NCBI GenBank assembly: GCA_964559175.1
Contig: CAZLGT010000004.1
Location: 76,991-140,990 of the forward strand
Length of the DNA stretch: 64,000 nt
Direction of reading: 5' to 3'
DNA from: Mariniphaga sp964559175
Lineage (GTDB): Bacteria; Bacteroidota; Bacteroidia; Bacteroidales; Prolixibacteraceae
Below, piece by piece: positions 17,311 to 26,919 of the stretch. Made by a program: the position numbers and the translations under genes. The notes under the pieces were generated by a model that was not told where the DNA came from, did no database searches, and was given only the letters and a program-made list of their open reading frames with translations. The stretch's first letter is position 1, and each line of letters opens with the position of its first letter.

Positions 17311-18843
17311 ATGAGCAACCAGAAAATACGGGTACGATTTGCCCCAAGTCCAACCGGGCCGCTGCACATGGGTGGTGTGCGCACCGCACTGTTTAACTAC
17401 CTTTTTGCCAAAAAACACGGCGGTGATTTTATCCTCCGTATTGAAGACACCGACCAGAGCCGGTTTGTGCCCGGTGCAGAGGAATATATTGTGGAAAGTT
17501 TGAAATGGTGCGGGCTACATCCCGACGAAGGCCCTGGAATGGGAGGAGAATTCGGACCGTATCGGCAAAGCGAACGCAAAGAGTTGTATAAAAATTATGC
17601 CGACCAGCTCGTAAAATCGGGTTGGGCCTACATCGCTTTCGACACGCCCGAAGAGATTGAAAAACTGCGCACCGACGCTGAATCGAAAAAGGAAACCTTC
17701 TCTTACGGCATTGGCACACGCGAAAAGCTGAACAACTCACTGAACCTTTCAGAAGCAGAAGTGAAGCAAAAAATGACTGCCGGCGAAGTGTACGTTATCC
17801 GGTTTAAAATGCCCGAAGATGAAGATGTTACCGAAAACGATATCATTCGCGGAAACGTAACATTCAATACCACCAAAAGCCTCGATGACAAGGTGCTGTT
17901 TAAATCCGACGGCATGCCCACCTACCACCTGGCCAACGTGGTGGACGACCACCTGATGGAAATTACCCACGTTATCCGCGGCGAAGAGTGGTTGTCGTCT
18001 ATGCCGCTGCACGTGTTGTTGTACCGCGCATTGGGCTGGGAAGATACCAAACCGCAATTTGCCCACCTGCCACTCATTCTGAAACCGCAGGGCAAAGGCA
18101 AACTCAGCAAACGCGACGGCGATAAAATGGGATTCCCGGTTTTTCCACTGCAATGGAAAGACCCTGCCACCGGCGAAATGTTCCGCGGCTATCGTGAAGA
18201 CGGCTATTTCCCCGAGGCTTTCATGAATCTGCTTGCTTTGCTGGGATGGAATCCCGGAACGGAGCAGGAATTCTTTTCGATGGAAGAACTGACACAGCTA
18301 TTCAGTCTTGAAAGGGTAGTAAAATCAGGTTCGCGGTTCGACCCTGAAAAAGCCAAATGGTTCAACCGGCATTATTTTCAGCTAAAAACAGATGAGCAGC
18401 TGGCCCAACTGTTTAAACCCGTTTTGGAAAAAAAAGGTATTTCTGCTTCAACAGAAAAAATGCTTACTGTGGTTACCGAAATCAAGGAACGTTGCGAATT
18501 TGTTTCCGACCTGTGGGAACAGGGCAGCTACTTTTTTGAAGCACCCGCCTCTTACGACGAAAAAACGGTAAAAAAACGCTGGAAGGAAGACACACCCGAA
18601 CAACTTTCTGTCGTTGCAGCATTGTTTGAAACTGTTGACATTTGGAAAGCTGAAAATATCAAAGAAGTCTTTTCTGCTTTTATGAACGAACAAGGCTGGG
18701 GTTTTGGAGCTATCATGAATCCTTTACGCCTCTGTTTGGTTGGTGGCAACATGGGCCCCGATTTATTCAAAATCTGTGAAATTCTGGGAAAAGAGGAAAC
18801 CATTCAGAGGATTAAGGCAGCGATTAAAATATTACCGAATTGA
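17311..18843 (+). CDS. gltX: Glutamate--tRNA ligase
   Basis: GltX is the class I synthetase that charges tRNA-Glu. The 510 aa protein has the HIGH-like signature RFAPSPTGPLHMGGVRTALF near residues 7-26, FILRIEDTDQSR, the WLSSMPLHVLLY segment, and the KMSKS-equivalent KLSKRDG. The C-terminal anticodon-binding helical domain is present. The ATG at 17311 gives MSNQKIRVRFAPSPTG, the usual N-terminus in the phylum. It appears monocistronic with its own promoter. Confidence 0.95.
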   Translation: MSNQKIRVRFAPSPTGPLHMGGVRTALFNYLFAKKHGGDFILRIEDTDQSRFVPGAEEYIVESLKWCGLHPDEGPGMGGEFGPYRQSERKELYKNYADQLVKSGWAYIAFDTPEEIEKLRTDAESKKETFSYGIGTREKLNNSLNLSEAEVKQKMTAGEVYVIRFKMPEDEDVTENDIIRGNVTFNTTKSLDDKVLFKSDGMPTYHLANVVDDHLMEITHVIRGEEWLSSMPLHVLLYRALGWEDTKPQFAHLPLILKPQGKGKLSKRDGDKMGFPVFPLQWKDPATGEMFRGYREDGYFPEAFMNLLALLGWNPGTEQEFFSMEELTQLFSLERVVKSGSRFDPEKAKWFNRHYFQLKTDEQLAQLFKPVLEKKGISASTEKMLTVVTEIKERCEFVSDLWEQGSYFFEAPASYDEKTVKKRWKEDTPEQLSVVAALFETVDIWKAENIKEVFSAFMNEQGWGFGAIMNPLRLCLVGGNMGPDLFKICEILGKEETIQRIKAAIKILPN

Positions 18844-18934
18844 ATTCTCAATAATGTCCTTTTAGTGAATAAATAATACAAATTTACAAATCAGGTGCCT
18901 AACTAAACTAGAGCGGCGTTTTATTCAACCAGGG

Positions 18935-20569
18935 TTACCTCACGAACCCGGCCAGTGCATACACCAGTGCAGCCTGCCAGTTGATAGCCACCTCGTTGTG
19001 GCTGTAAGACTCTTCAACATCCACCCAATCAGTTGCTGAATGGCCGCCACCTACAATGTATCCGGGCCACGGCGCTTCAATTCCGTCGGCGCCCGAACGC
19101 CGGTCGTGCGGATTCATGGGCGGGTCAATGCCCAATCCGGTTACATACGAACGATTGTAGTAATTGTGCCCGAAAATATGGTTCACGGCATCGAGAGCTG
19201 TTTCAATGTAAGCTTTGTTGGGCTGAAGTTTGTTGGCCACCTGCAGGTTTACGGTCTGGCGGGCAACGGTGCCGTTGCAACCCCAGTAGTAGCGCCCTGC
19301 CAGCGGACGGTTATATACATCCTCCTGCGCTTTTTGCACCAAAGCATCGGCATTTTCGATGATATTCTGCCGGATGGTTCCGGCAATTTCCGGGTTTTTG
19401 CCTTCTCTTTTTGAAAGTGCGTAAGTGAACATGCCCAGGTTGGAAACATCGCTCCAGTCCCAGTTTTCGTCTATTTCGAAATCCATTTCGGCAGCCCGTT
19501 TTTCAAAGTCGGCCAGGCATTTCGGATCGCCGGTGGTTTCCCACATTTCGGCAGCAGCCCACAGGCGGTCGTCCACATCGCGCGACTGATAACCACCCGT
19601 ACGAAAATCGCCCTGCACAAACCGTTTATATTCAGGATTTTCCAGCAAAAAGCGGTAGCTTACCCAGGCGGCATCGAGGCACATCCTGGCATAAGCTGCG
19701 TCGTACGGTTCGAAATGGCGTGCTGCCATGGCCATCATGGCTACAAAGTCGGCAGTGGCAGCCGAACTCCATTCGGTGAAATACCTTTTCTCATGGTCGT
19801 CTTGCGGCATAATAAACCCGGAAAAGTTGGTACGGGTGAGTTTGTGCGAAACCCTGCCCGAGCCGTCGGGGTACTGCATTTTCAGAATCCAGTCGGTTTC
19901 CCATTTCAACTCTTTCAGAAATTCAGGGAAGCCGGGAGCAGTTTCGGGCAGTTCATAATCTACTTTTTCCAGGTTTTCCTGAAAATGGTCCCAGGCATAG
20001 AACAGCAGGCCGACCGTAACACCGGCATTTACAATGTATTTGCCGTGATCGCCGGCATCGTGCCAGCCGCCGGTGCCGTCGCGCTGTGAGCCGGGATTTC
20101 CGATATAATCTTCATATCCGTCGTTCAGGTGGCAGGCTTCGGTTTCATAAATATTTCCATCGTATTGACCCCTGACGGCCATACCGCAACGCCACAAATA
20201 AAAGGCGCGATAGCTGGTTTTGGTGGCAAAACGGAATACATCGTCTGCAATTTCAAATTCAACTGATTTTCCCACACCCGGCACTTCCAGGTAATATTTC
20301 CCCGGGGTTTGCAGGGCCGAAAAATCGGCAGTCCATACATTCTGGTTTACATCTTCCTGAAATGCCGGACCGGTTATTTTTCCGGAGAAAACTTCTTTGC
20401 CGTTTTCGGTATTCAATATTTTAAATGTTTCACACTGGTGTGGAATGACTGCCGTTTTTTTGTACTCCGGCAAAAACCCAATGGAGTTCAGGTGCACAGG
20501 AAACGATTGTCCGAAAACCGAAAATGAAAGGATTAACAAAATAATCAGGGACGAAACTACTCTTCTCAT
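18935..20569 (-). CDS. Glycoside hydrolase family 9 endoglucanase-like protein
   Basis: The signal peptide (MRRVVSSLIILLILSFSVFG) is followed by an N-terminal CelD-type Ig domain (residues 21-110) and an (alpha/alpha)6 GH9 catalytic domain. GGWHDAGDHGKYIV carries the two Asp (171, 174) of the catalytic base region. NPHDRRSGADG near residue 490 supplies the substrate-binding His, and DVEESYSHNE (517-526) holds the acid/base Glu. The protein is 544 aa and complete. Exported hydrolysis of a beta-1,4-glucan or related glucan is expected. No SusCD pair or other polysaccharide-locus gene is adjacent. Confidence 0.9.
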   Translation of the reverse strand: MRRVVSSLIILLILSFSVFGQSFPVHLNSIGFLPEYKKTAVIPHQCETFKILNTENGKEVFSGKITGPAFQEDVNQNVWTADFSALQTPGKYYLEVPGVGKSVEFEIADDVFRFATKTSYRAFYLWRCGMAVRGQYDGNIYETEACHLNDGYEDYIGNPGSQRDGTGGWHDAGDHGKYIVNAGVTVGLLFYAWDHFQENLEKVDYELPETAPGFPEFLKELKWETDWILKMQYPDGSGRVSHKLTRTNFSGFIMPQDDHEKRYFTEWSSAATADFVAMMAMAARHFEPYDAAYARMCLDAAWVSYRFLLENPEYKRFVQGDFRTGGYQSRDVDDRLWAAAEMWETTGDPKCLADFEKRAAEMDFEIDENWDWSDVSNLGMFTYALSKREGKNPEIAGTIRQNIIENADALVQKAQEDVYNRPLAGRYYWGCNGTVARQTVNLQVANKLQPNKAYIETALDAVNHIFGHNYYNRSYVTGLGIDPPMNPHDRRSGADGIEAPWPGYIVGGGHSATDWVDVEESYSHNEVAINWQAALVYALAGFVR

Positions 20570-20947
20570 TACTTTTGATTTAGGTAAAAAATATTTCTCA
20601 GGGGTGAAGATATGAAAATTTTTAATTGTTCATAGTACAAGAAGAATTGCATTAAAAAGCTATGTTAATTTTCAATCTCCCTGAGCAGCCTGAGGGCATC
20701 GTCGCGGAGCGGTTTGTACTTGAATAACTCTTTTTCACTATTTAGTCAGGCTAAAATGGGATAGTTACATTTTTGGAGGAGGTTTTTTTAGATAGCTATA
20801 AATTTGAATGGAGTCGGTTTGTCAAAAGCAGGTGCAAACTTTTTGTAAAGTAATTTCTTTGGATTAACCTGTTGTTCATTTTATGACAAAATGATTTTTG
20901 CTTTTAAATCTCTTGTTTGAAAGAAACTCCATGACAAACATGTAATT
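20570..20947. other. 378-base gap with a possible gene remnant
   Basis: No complete gene is seen here. On the minus strand, 20745 down to 20665 reads as 26 codons with good coding character, including the segment LFKYKPLRDDALRLLREIEN before a TAA, preceded by an in-frame TGA and lacking a start. It may be the tail end of a lost gene. The rest is AT-rich and would contain the promoter for the GH9 gene. Confidence 0.35.
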
Positions 20948-22555
20948 CTACCCCATCAAACTCTCCACAAACCCCGGTGCCCTCCTGTGTCCTGTTGCCT
21001 GCTCAAATGCACAGGCAATTTTCAGCAAGGTGGGTTCGCTCCATGCCCGTCCGAAAATGGAAATGCCGGCAGGTAATCCGTGCACAAAGCCCATGGGAAC
21101 AGTAATGTTCGGATAGCCCGAGATGGCAGCCGGCGCCGAGCTGCTTCCCGAAAAATGGTCGCCGTTTACCCAGTCGATGTTCCAGGCCGGGCCGTTGGTG
21201 GGGGCAATAATGGCATCCAGCCGGTGGTTGCCCATCACAGCGTCAATTCCCTCTTTCCCGGTAAATCGTTTCGCTTCTTCCAGCGCTTTCAGGTATTCTT
21301 CGCTGGTTAAATCACCTTTTCCCTGCGCCATTTCAAATATTTCCTGCCCAAACCAGGGCATCTCTTTTTCGGCATGCTGTTGATTAAAAGCAATCAGATC
21401 TTCCAAACTTTTTGCAGGTGCATTCAGGTGGTTTTGCAGGTATTGGTTCAAATCGGCTTTAAATTCGTACAGCAGAACCTCCCATTCGGCAACACCCCAT
21501 TTTTGCCGGTGTTCAAAAGTCACTTCATCGATAATTTCTGCACCTTTCTTTTTCATTACTTCTACAGCCTGCCTGAATAATTCCTTTACCCCTTTATGAA
21601 AACCGGTCATTTGGGTGGCAATGCCAATGCGCATTCCGTTCAGTCCATCCGGATCGAGAAACTGGGTGTAATCTGAAAAAATCTCACCTTTATCGATGTG
21701 CGTTTCCGGGTCGTTGGGGTGGAACGCAGCCAGCGCTCCCAGCAGAATGGCGGCATCTTTTACCGTGCGGGTCATCGGACCGGCGGTATCCTGGCTGTGG
21801 GAAATGGGAATAATTCCGTTCCTGCCCCACAAACCAAGGGTTGGTTTTATACCCACCACGCCATTTACGCCCGACGGACAAACAATGGAGCCGTCGGTTT
21901 CGGTGCCAATACCAAGGGCGCACAAATTGGCCGCCACAGCAGCTCCTGTGCCCGAGCTGGAACCACACGGGCTGCGGTCGAGGCAATACGGATTACGCAC
22001 CTGGTCGCCGCGCCCGCTCCAACCGCTCGATGAGTTGGTGGAACGAAAATTGGCCCATTCGCTGAGGTTGGTTTTTCCAAGCAACACTGCTCCTGCCTTC
22101 CGCAGTTTCTCCACAATAAATGCATCTTTTTCTGCAATATGCCCGGCCAGCGCCAGCGATCCGGCAGTGGTTTGCATTTTGTCGCCCGTGTCTATGTTGT
22201 CTTTAATCATCACCGGAATGCCGTGCAGCAGTCCGCGCACTTTGCCGTTATTCCGTTCCTCGTCCAGATTTCGGGCAATTTCCAGTGCATCCGGATTCCG
22301 TTCAATAACTGCTTTCAGCACCGGGTCAACCTGTTCAATTCGTGCCAGGTATTTTTGGCAAATGGCCTCCGCAGTAAGCTCGCCCGACTCCATTTTTCGC
22401 TGAAGTTCATCCACATCGAATTCATTCAAATCGAAATCTGAAAAATCGGGTTGGGATTCGATTTTTTGGGTTGCAATCCGACATCCGGTTAATCCGGTAA
22501 CTGCAAGGGCTGAGCCACTCAGGGCGGTTGTTTTGAAAAAAGTCCGGCGTTTCAT
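20948..22555 (-). CDS. Amidase-signature family lipoprotein
   Basis: The protein hydrolyses an amide bond by the Ser-cisSer-Lys mechanism of the amidase signature family. Lys118 (MIKDN), the Ser-rich GSSSG block (198-202) and Ser223 in TETDGSIVCP are all present. The N-terminus combines a twin-arginine-like KRRTFFK motif with a lipobox LTGC (Cys25), so it is probably exported and lipid-anchored. At 535 aa it matches exported Bacteroidota amidases annotated as Glu-tRNA amidotransferase-A-like. It is not GatA itself, because no gatB or gatC is nearby and it is exported. Substrate unknown. Confidence 0.88.
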   Translation of the reverse strand: MKRRTFFKTTALSGSALAVTGLTGCRIATQKIESQPDFSDFDLNEFDVDELQRKMESGELTAEAICQKYLARIEQVDPVLKAVIERNPDALEIARNLDEERNNGKVRGLLHGIPVMIKDNIDTGDKMQTTAGSLALAGHIAEKDAFIVEKLRKAGAVLLGKTNLSEWANFRSTNSSSGWSGRGDQVRNPYCLDRSPCGSSSGTGAAVAANLCALGIGTETDGSIVCPSGVNGVVGIKPTLGLWGRNGIIPISHSQDTAGPMTRTVKDAAILLGALAAFHPNDPETHIDKGEIFSDYTQFLDPDGLNGMRIGIATQMTGFHKGVKELFRQAVEVMKKKGAEIIDEVTFEHRQKWGVAEWEVLLYEFKADLNQYLQNHLNAPAKSLEDLIAFNQQHAEKEMPWFGQEIFEMAQGKGDLTSEEYLKALEEAKRFTGKEGIDAVMGNHRLDAIIAPTNGPAWNIDWVNGDHFSGSSSAPAAISGYPNITVPMGFVHGLPAGISIFGRAWSEPTLLKIACAFEQATGHRRAPGFVESLMG

Positions 22556-22657
22556 AGTAACGGTATTTCGTTTTTATGAAAATAAAAATAAGCTTTTCCT
22601 TTGTAACAATGACGCAAAAAGAAACTTTGTTCTGTGAAAACAGATAAACGGATTTGT

Positions 22658-22665
22658 TATTTTTG
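22658..22665 (+). promoter_or_regulatory. Promoter -7 box of the ion channel gene
   Basis: TATTTTTG matches TAnnTTTG, 35 bases before the ATG at 22700. It supports that start over a GTG at 22634. Confidence 0.45.
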
Positions 22666-22699
22666 TTTTAAACGCCGAACTTTAGAGAAAACTAATGCA

Positions 22700-23497
22700 A
22701 TGAATCGTTTTAAGGATAAGCTTTACGAAATAATTTTTGAAGCCGATACAAGTGCCGGTAAATATTTCGATGTAGCCTTGCTGATTGTCATTCTTTTCAG
22801 TGTTGTACTGGTTATGCTTGAGAGTGTGCCGGGAATCAGTAATAATTACCATGAAACGCTTGTTTTGCTGGAGTGGATAATTACCGGGATTTTTACGCTC
22901 GAATACATTATACGTATTATTGTTGTGAGAAAGCCCTGGCGTTACATTTTTAGTTTTTATGGCATAATCGATTTTCTGGCCGTAATTCCCAGTTATCTGG
23001 GATTGTTAGTTGTTAGTTACCAAAGTTTTATAATAATCAGAATTTTAAGGCTGTTACGTGTTTTCCGGATTCTGAAACTGACCCGTTACACCGCTGCCGG
23101 TCGTTCCCTGGCAAGAGCCATCTGGAACAGCCGGGAGAAGATTAGCGTTTTCATCTTTTTTGTAATTATTCTGGTGATTATTATCGGTACCCTGATGTAC
23201 CTGATTGAGGGGGAGGCCAGCGGTTTTACAAGTATTCCGGTGAGCATTTACTGGGGCATAGTTACACTTACTACCGTGGGTTACGGCGACATTAGTCCTG
23301 TAACGCCATTGGGCCAGTTTTTGGCCAGCATGGTAATGATTATGGGTTACGCCATAATTGCCGTGCCCACGGGAATTGTAACGGCCGAAATGATGCGGCC
23401 ATCCACCCGGAGCAATACCCAGGTTTGTCCCAACTGCATGTACGACAAACACGACGATGATGCTCACTTTTGCAAAAAATGCGGGTCTGAACTGTAA
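22700..23497 (+). CDS. Voltage-gated-type potassium channel with C-terminal zinc ribbon
   Basis: The 265 aa protein has six hydrophobic segments. S4 is RILRLLRVFRILKLTRY, with Arg or Lys at every third position as in voltage sensors, and the pore loop carries the potassium selectivity filter TTVGYGD. After S6 (ASMVMIMGYAIIAVPTGIV) a short cytoplasmic tail ends in CPNCM ... CKKCG, a two-knuckle zinc ribbon of about 25 residues. The zinc ribbon is seen in some bacterial channel relatives, and its role is not known. The ATG at 22700 is chosen from the promoter position. It is divergent from the amidase gene. Confidence 0.88.
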   Translation: MNRFKDKLYEIIFEADTSAGKYFDVALLIVILFSVVLVMLESVPGISNNYHETLVLLEWIITGIFTLEYIIRIIVVRKPWRYIFSFYGIIDFLAVIPSYLGLLVVSYQSFIIIRILRLLRVFRILKLTRYTAAGRSLARAIWNSREKISVFIFFVIILVIIIGTLMYLIEGEASGFTSIPVSIYWGIVTLTTVGYGDISPVTPLGQFLASMVMIMGYAIIAVPTGIVTAEMMRPSTRSNTQVCPNCMYDKHDDDAHFCKKCGSEL

Positions 23498-23565
23498 AAA
23501 AACTCCGGCGCTGGAAAACCAGGACGCGGGGCCATGCGTATAAGCCGTAATTAAAAAACCGGCGG

Positions 23566-25752
23566 TTATGCTTCCAGTTCCAGGTGGGTCATTTCCCCTG
23601 TAACATCAAAATCATATTCAGGGTACTCATACATGGGCATGCGCGGTTCGGTTTCGCCCAATGAATAGCCAAACACTCCTTCATATTCATCGCGGTTTTC
23701 GCCCATGTCCTCCAGCTGCCGCAGGTATTCGGTTATCGATTTCGATTCAATCACAATTACTTTGCCCATTTTGTCGATAATCGGACTGTGGTTTCGGGTG
23801 CGGTCGTGGTCGAATTCCAGAATCCGCCGTCCGTAACGGGTTATTCCTATGGCTCTGAAAGTGAGGCTTTTCCCTACTCCCGGCAGATTCAGGATGTTTC
23901 GGTCGGTGGCCAGGAAAGGCAGGTCGTTCTTTTCCCTCAGGTGGTTCACATTTTCAACCATATCTTCGGCATCGTGCATCAGTTCCTGTACTTCCAGCAT
24001 GTCTTCCTCGGGCAGGCGTCCCAGGTATTTTTCTTCCATCTCCTCCTGAACCGCACGGGCGTTAGGCGTAAAATTGGAGCTGTTTTCCTTGAAGCCTTTC
24101 ACGGTAAAGGTGTAGTATGTAATAATTCCTATGTCGTTCAGTACTTTACGCAGTTTGGCTGTGTGGCCACGGCGCGAGGCGGGTGCGGTAAATACCAGTT
24201 GGTTGGCAATGGCCCAGCCGGCACCCAGCAACATCTTCACCGCTTTTTTGGCCTCGGGGGTCACCTCCATTGGCGACTGGTAATGGGTTTGAATAACGAA
24301 TTGTTTCACTCCGATTTCCGATGCCTTCTTTTTAAAATCTTTCAGAATTTCGATAAGCTGTGGTGTTATTCTCTGCGGCAGATAAACCGGCAGGCGGGTT
24401 CCAATACGGATTCGGAGCATTTCGGCATATTTTTCTTCTTCGGGCCGGCTTTCGTTTTCCTTTTTTTTGGTCAGGGCCATGTTGTAAATTTCATCCAGAA
24501 TTTTTTTCAGACTTTTATCGGAGCTCATCAGGGCGTCGCCGCCAGTGAGCAGCAAATCGCGCAGCTGGGCATCGTCTTTAAAGTAGGAGAGTAGTTTGGG
24601 CAGTCTTTCTTCCCATGTTCCCTCAGGCTTCAGCTTTTTCAGGTCGAAGTTGTAGCGTCCGCTCTGGAAGTCGTACATTCGCTGGCAGCTTGCACACAAT
24701 CCGCCACAGGCGCGGCCAACGGTGTCGGGAATAAAAATGGCCACCTCGGGGTACCGGCGGTGAATGTTGTGCGACGGAACAATCCATCCCGCTGCATTGG
24801 GCTTTCCCGGCTGAACCTTGTCTTCTTTTTCCCAGGCCTGAATCTGACCGAATTCTTCCACCAGCTGCTTGCTGTAAACAATGTAGCAGCGAATGGCCAG
24901 GTCGCCTCCTACGGCAAAACCGGGAGTTTGTACATTCAATAACGAAAGGTAATAAGGATTCACGAAAAACGGAATTCCTTTTTCCTCTGCATCATACAAA
25001 ATATCCATAGTATCGGGGTCGAGCGAGTAATCGAGCAATTCGTTGAGCAGTTCGGGCGAGCGTACAGCAAAACTCAGGTGAAAACGGCTTTCGTTCCACC
25101 ATTCATACATTTTTTTCTCTTTCTGTTCCTGTGTGAGGCCTTGTTCAAAGTAATATCGTTTGCTTTTTATTTCGCCATTATCTATTTTTTCAATGAAAAT
25201 GCGGATAATCCGGTCGCGGTTATCTTTGCGCAAATCAGCAATTTTGGGTTCCAGCCCCGACGGATACCGGTCCATCCATTCTTCAACCCGTTCCCGCGGA
25301 GGAATTTCAGGTTTCAGCGTGCCATTCAACTGTCTGAAAAGTTCCAGCATATCGAGGAAAAAGTCGGGTTTCGCGCCGCCAATACCTTTGTTGGTAGCCA
25401 GCCACATCATTTTTATGGGATTGGTTACCGCCATTTCCCCGTGAATGTTTTGGTCCGGATAGGCCTCGCCGGCATAGTCAATGTAATCGAGCAGGCGGAT
25501 TGCCGCAAAGTCTTCCCAGTCGAGTTGCTGGAACAGTTCGTGATTATGATGTTTCCCTTTGTAAAAAGACTCGGCTGCCGGGTTTTTCTTCAGCTTTGGT
25601 AAAATCCATTCCTTGATGGCATCCATGGCTTCATTTTCATTTTCAGCTTTCCGGAGTATTCGCTCCAAAATCGGATTTTCTTCCAGAATCGTTAATAGAA
25701 TTCTGCGTGCATGAACATTAATGGCAATTTTATCAAGGCGTATATTTTTCAT
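23566..25752 (-). CDS. KamA family radical SAM protein (lysine 2,3-aminomutase-like)
   Basis: The 728 aa protein contains the radical SAM cluster motif CGGLCASC near residues 345-352 and LLTGGDALMS, the GGE-like SAM-binding segment. Later KQFVIQTHYQSPMEVTP and a PASRRGHTAKLRK segment match the PLP- and substrate-binding half of lysine 2,3-aminomutase. Classical KamA is about 420 aa; here an extra 230 residues precede the radical domain and about 100 follow it. This long form is a known Bacteroidota branch whose substrate is uncertain. It stands alone with a 218-base divergent spacer shared with era. Confidence 0.82.
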   Translation of the reverse strand: MKNIRLDKIAINVHARRILLTILEENPILERILRKAENENEAMDAIKEWILPKLKKNPAAESFYKGKHHNHELFQQLDWEDFAAIRLLDYIDYAGEAYPDQNIHGEMAVTNPIKMMWLATNKGIGGAKPDFFLDMLELFRQLNGTLKPEIPPRERVEEWMDRYPSGLEPKIADLRKDNRDRIIRIFIEKIDNGEIKSKRYYFEQGLTQEQKEKKMYEWWNESRFHLSFAVRSPELLNELLDYSLDPDTMDILYDAEEKGIPFFVNPYYLSLLNVQTPGFAVGGDLAIRCYIVYSKQLVEEFGQIQAWEKEDKVQPGKPNAAGWIVPSHNIHRRYPEVAIFIPDTVGRACGGLCASCQRMYDFQSGRYNFDLKKLKPEGTWEERLPKLLSYFKDDAQLRDLLLTGGDALMSSDKSLKKILDEIYNMALTKKKENESRPEEEKYAEMLRIRIGTRLPVYLPQRITPQLIEILKDFKKKASEIGVKQFVIQTHYQSPMEVTPEAKKAVKMLLGAGWAIANQLVFTAPASRRGHTAKLRKVLNDIGIITYYTFTVKGFKENSSNFTPNARAVQEEMEEKYLGRLPEEDMLEVQELMHDAEDMVENVNHLREKNDLPFLATDRNILNLPGVGKSLTFRAIGITRYGRRILEFDHDRTRNHSPIIDKMGKVIVIESKSITEYLRQLEDMGENRDEYEGVFGYSLGETEPRMPMYEYPEYDFDVTGEMTHLELEA

Positions 25753-25934
25753 AATTTTTATATTGAATTGTTATAATTTTCACCTGAAAATACGAAAAAT
25801 CGCTCAATCTCACAATGACAACGGGTTAACGCGGCCTTTTTTTAAAAACTTTTAACAGGATGTTAACCTTTCATTTGTAACAGCTTTCAAATAAAAACCT
25901 GGAATAAAAAACATCTCCGGTAAATCAAATCCAT

Positions 25935-25942
25935 TATCTTTG
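25935..25942 (+). promoter_or_regulatory. Promoter -7 box of era
   Basis: TATCTTTG is an exact TAnnTTTG match, 29 bases before the era ATG at 25971. Confidence 0.55.
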
Positions 25943-25970
25943 CCCTGATTTTTAGCGAATTGAATTTAAT

Positions 25971-26855
25971 ATGGCACATAAAGCTGGTTTTGTAAATATT
26001 GTAGGGAATCCCAATGTTGGTAAATCGACGATAATGAATGCCCTGGTGGGTGAAAAGTTATCGATTATTACCGAAAAGATGCAGACAACACGTCACCGCA
26101 TTAAAGGCATTGTAAACAGTGAAGATTTTCAGGTGGTTTATTCGGATACACCGGGAATTTTAAAACCTGGATACAAGCTGCAGGAGAAGATGATGAATTT
26201 TGTGGACTCGGCGCTCACCGATGCGGATGTGATTCTGTTTGTGACCGACGTAGTTGAAAAACCGGGCAAAAATCCAGATTACATCGACCGCATACGTAAA
26301 TCGAACGTGCCTGTAATTGTGCTCATCAACAAAATAGATTTGTCGAACCAGGAAGCGGTAACCCGGCTGTTTGACTACTGGAGCGAAGTATTCCCCGGCG
26401 CCTCGGTTCATCCTGTTTCGGCACAGGAAAGGTTTAACATCGAACCGGTTTTCGACCGTATTCTGGAGCTTTTGCCCGAAAGTCCGCCTTTTTTTGATAA
26501 AGAGGCGCTGACCGACCGCAACGAACGGTTTTTTATGCAGGAAATCATTCGTGAAAAAATATTGCTGAACTATCAAAAAGAAGTTCCCTATTCCGTTGAG
26601 GTTGAGGTGGAAGATTTCAAAACCAAAGGCGGTTTAATTGAGGTGCGGGCGGTAATTTATGTAGCTCGCGAAACACAAAAGGGAATTATTATTGGCAAAG
26701 CCGGAAAAATGCTGAAAAAAGTGGGTAGCGAAGCACGAAAGGACGCCGAGGAGTTTTTTGGAAAAAAAATTTTTCTGGAGATTTATGTGAAGGTGGCCAA
26801 AGACTGGCGCGAAAGGGATAAACAGTTGAAAAATTTCGGGTACGAATCTTTTTAG
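25971..26855 (+). CDS. era: GTPase Era
   Basis: Era binds the 3' end of 16S rRNA and checks 30S subunit maturation. The 294 aa protein has G1 GNPNVGKST (residues 12-20), a TTRHR switch region, G3 DTPG, G4 NKID and a C-terminal KH domain with GIIIGKAGKMLKKVG. Length and order are normal. In related genomes der often follows closely; here a two-gene AT-rich islet separates them. Confidence 0.95.
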   Translation: MAHKAGFVNIVGNPNVGKSTIMNALVGEKLSIITEKMQTTRHRIKGIVNSEDFQVVYSDTPGILKPGYKLQEKMMNFVDSALTDADVILFVTDVVEKPGKNPDYIDRIRKSNVPVIVLINKIDLSNQEAVTRLFDYWSEVFPGASVHPVSAQERFNIEPVFDRILELLPESPPFFDKEALTDRNERFFMQEIIREKILLNYQKEVPYSVEVEVEDFKTKGGLIEVRAVIYVARETQKGIIIGKAGKMLKKVGSEARKDAEEFFGKKIFLEIYVKVAKDWRERDKQLKNFGYESF

Positions 26856-26871
26856 TACTGAGTACTCAGTA
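26856..26871. repeat. 16-bp perfect palindrome after era
   Basis: TACTGAGTACTCAGTA begins on the base after the era stop codon and marks the left edge of the AT-rich islet. It could form a small hairpin (six-base-pair stem, GTAC loop) followed shortly by T-rich sequence, or be the scar of an insertion. Confidence 0.5.
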
Positions 26872-26919
26872 GTGAGATTTTTATTTTTCATCAATATTGA
26901 TTAAGGTTGATCTGGAATT

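Noticed and set aside
21696..22403. Long open frame of 235 codons on the plus strand
   Set aside because: It lies entirely antisense to the well-supported amidase gene and has a low-complexity Ser/Pro/Arg composition typical of shadow frames.
23788..24594. Open frame of 268 codons on the plus strand
   Set aside because: Antisense to the KamA-type radical SAM gene, rich in Phe, His and Gly, no recognisable domain.
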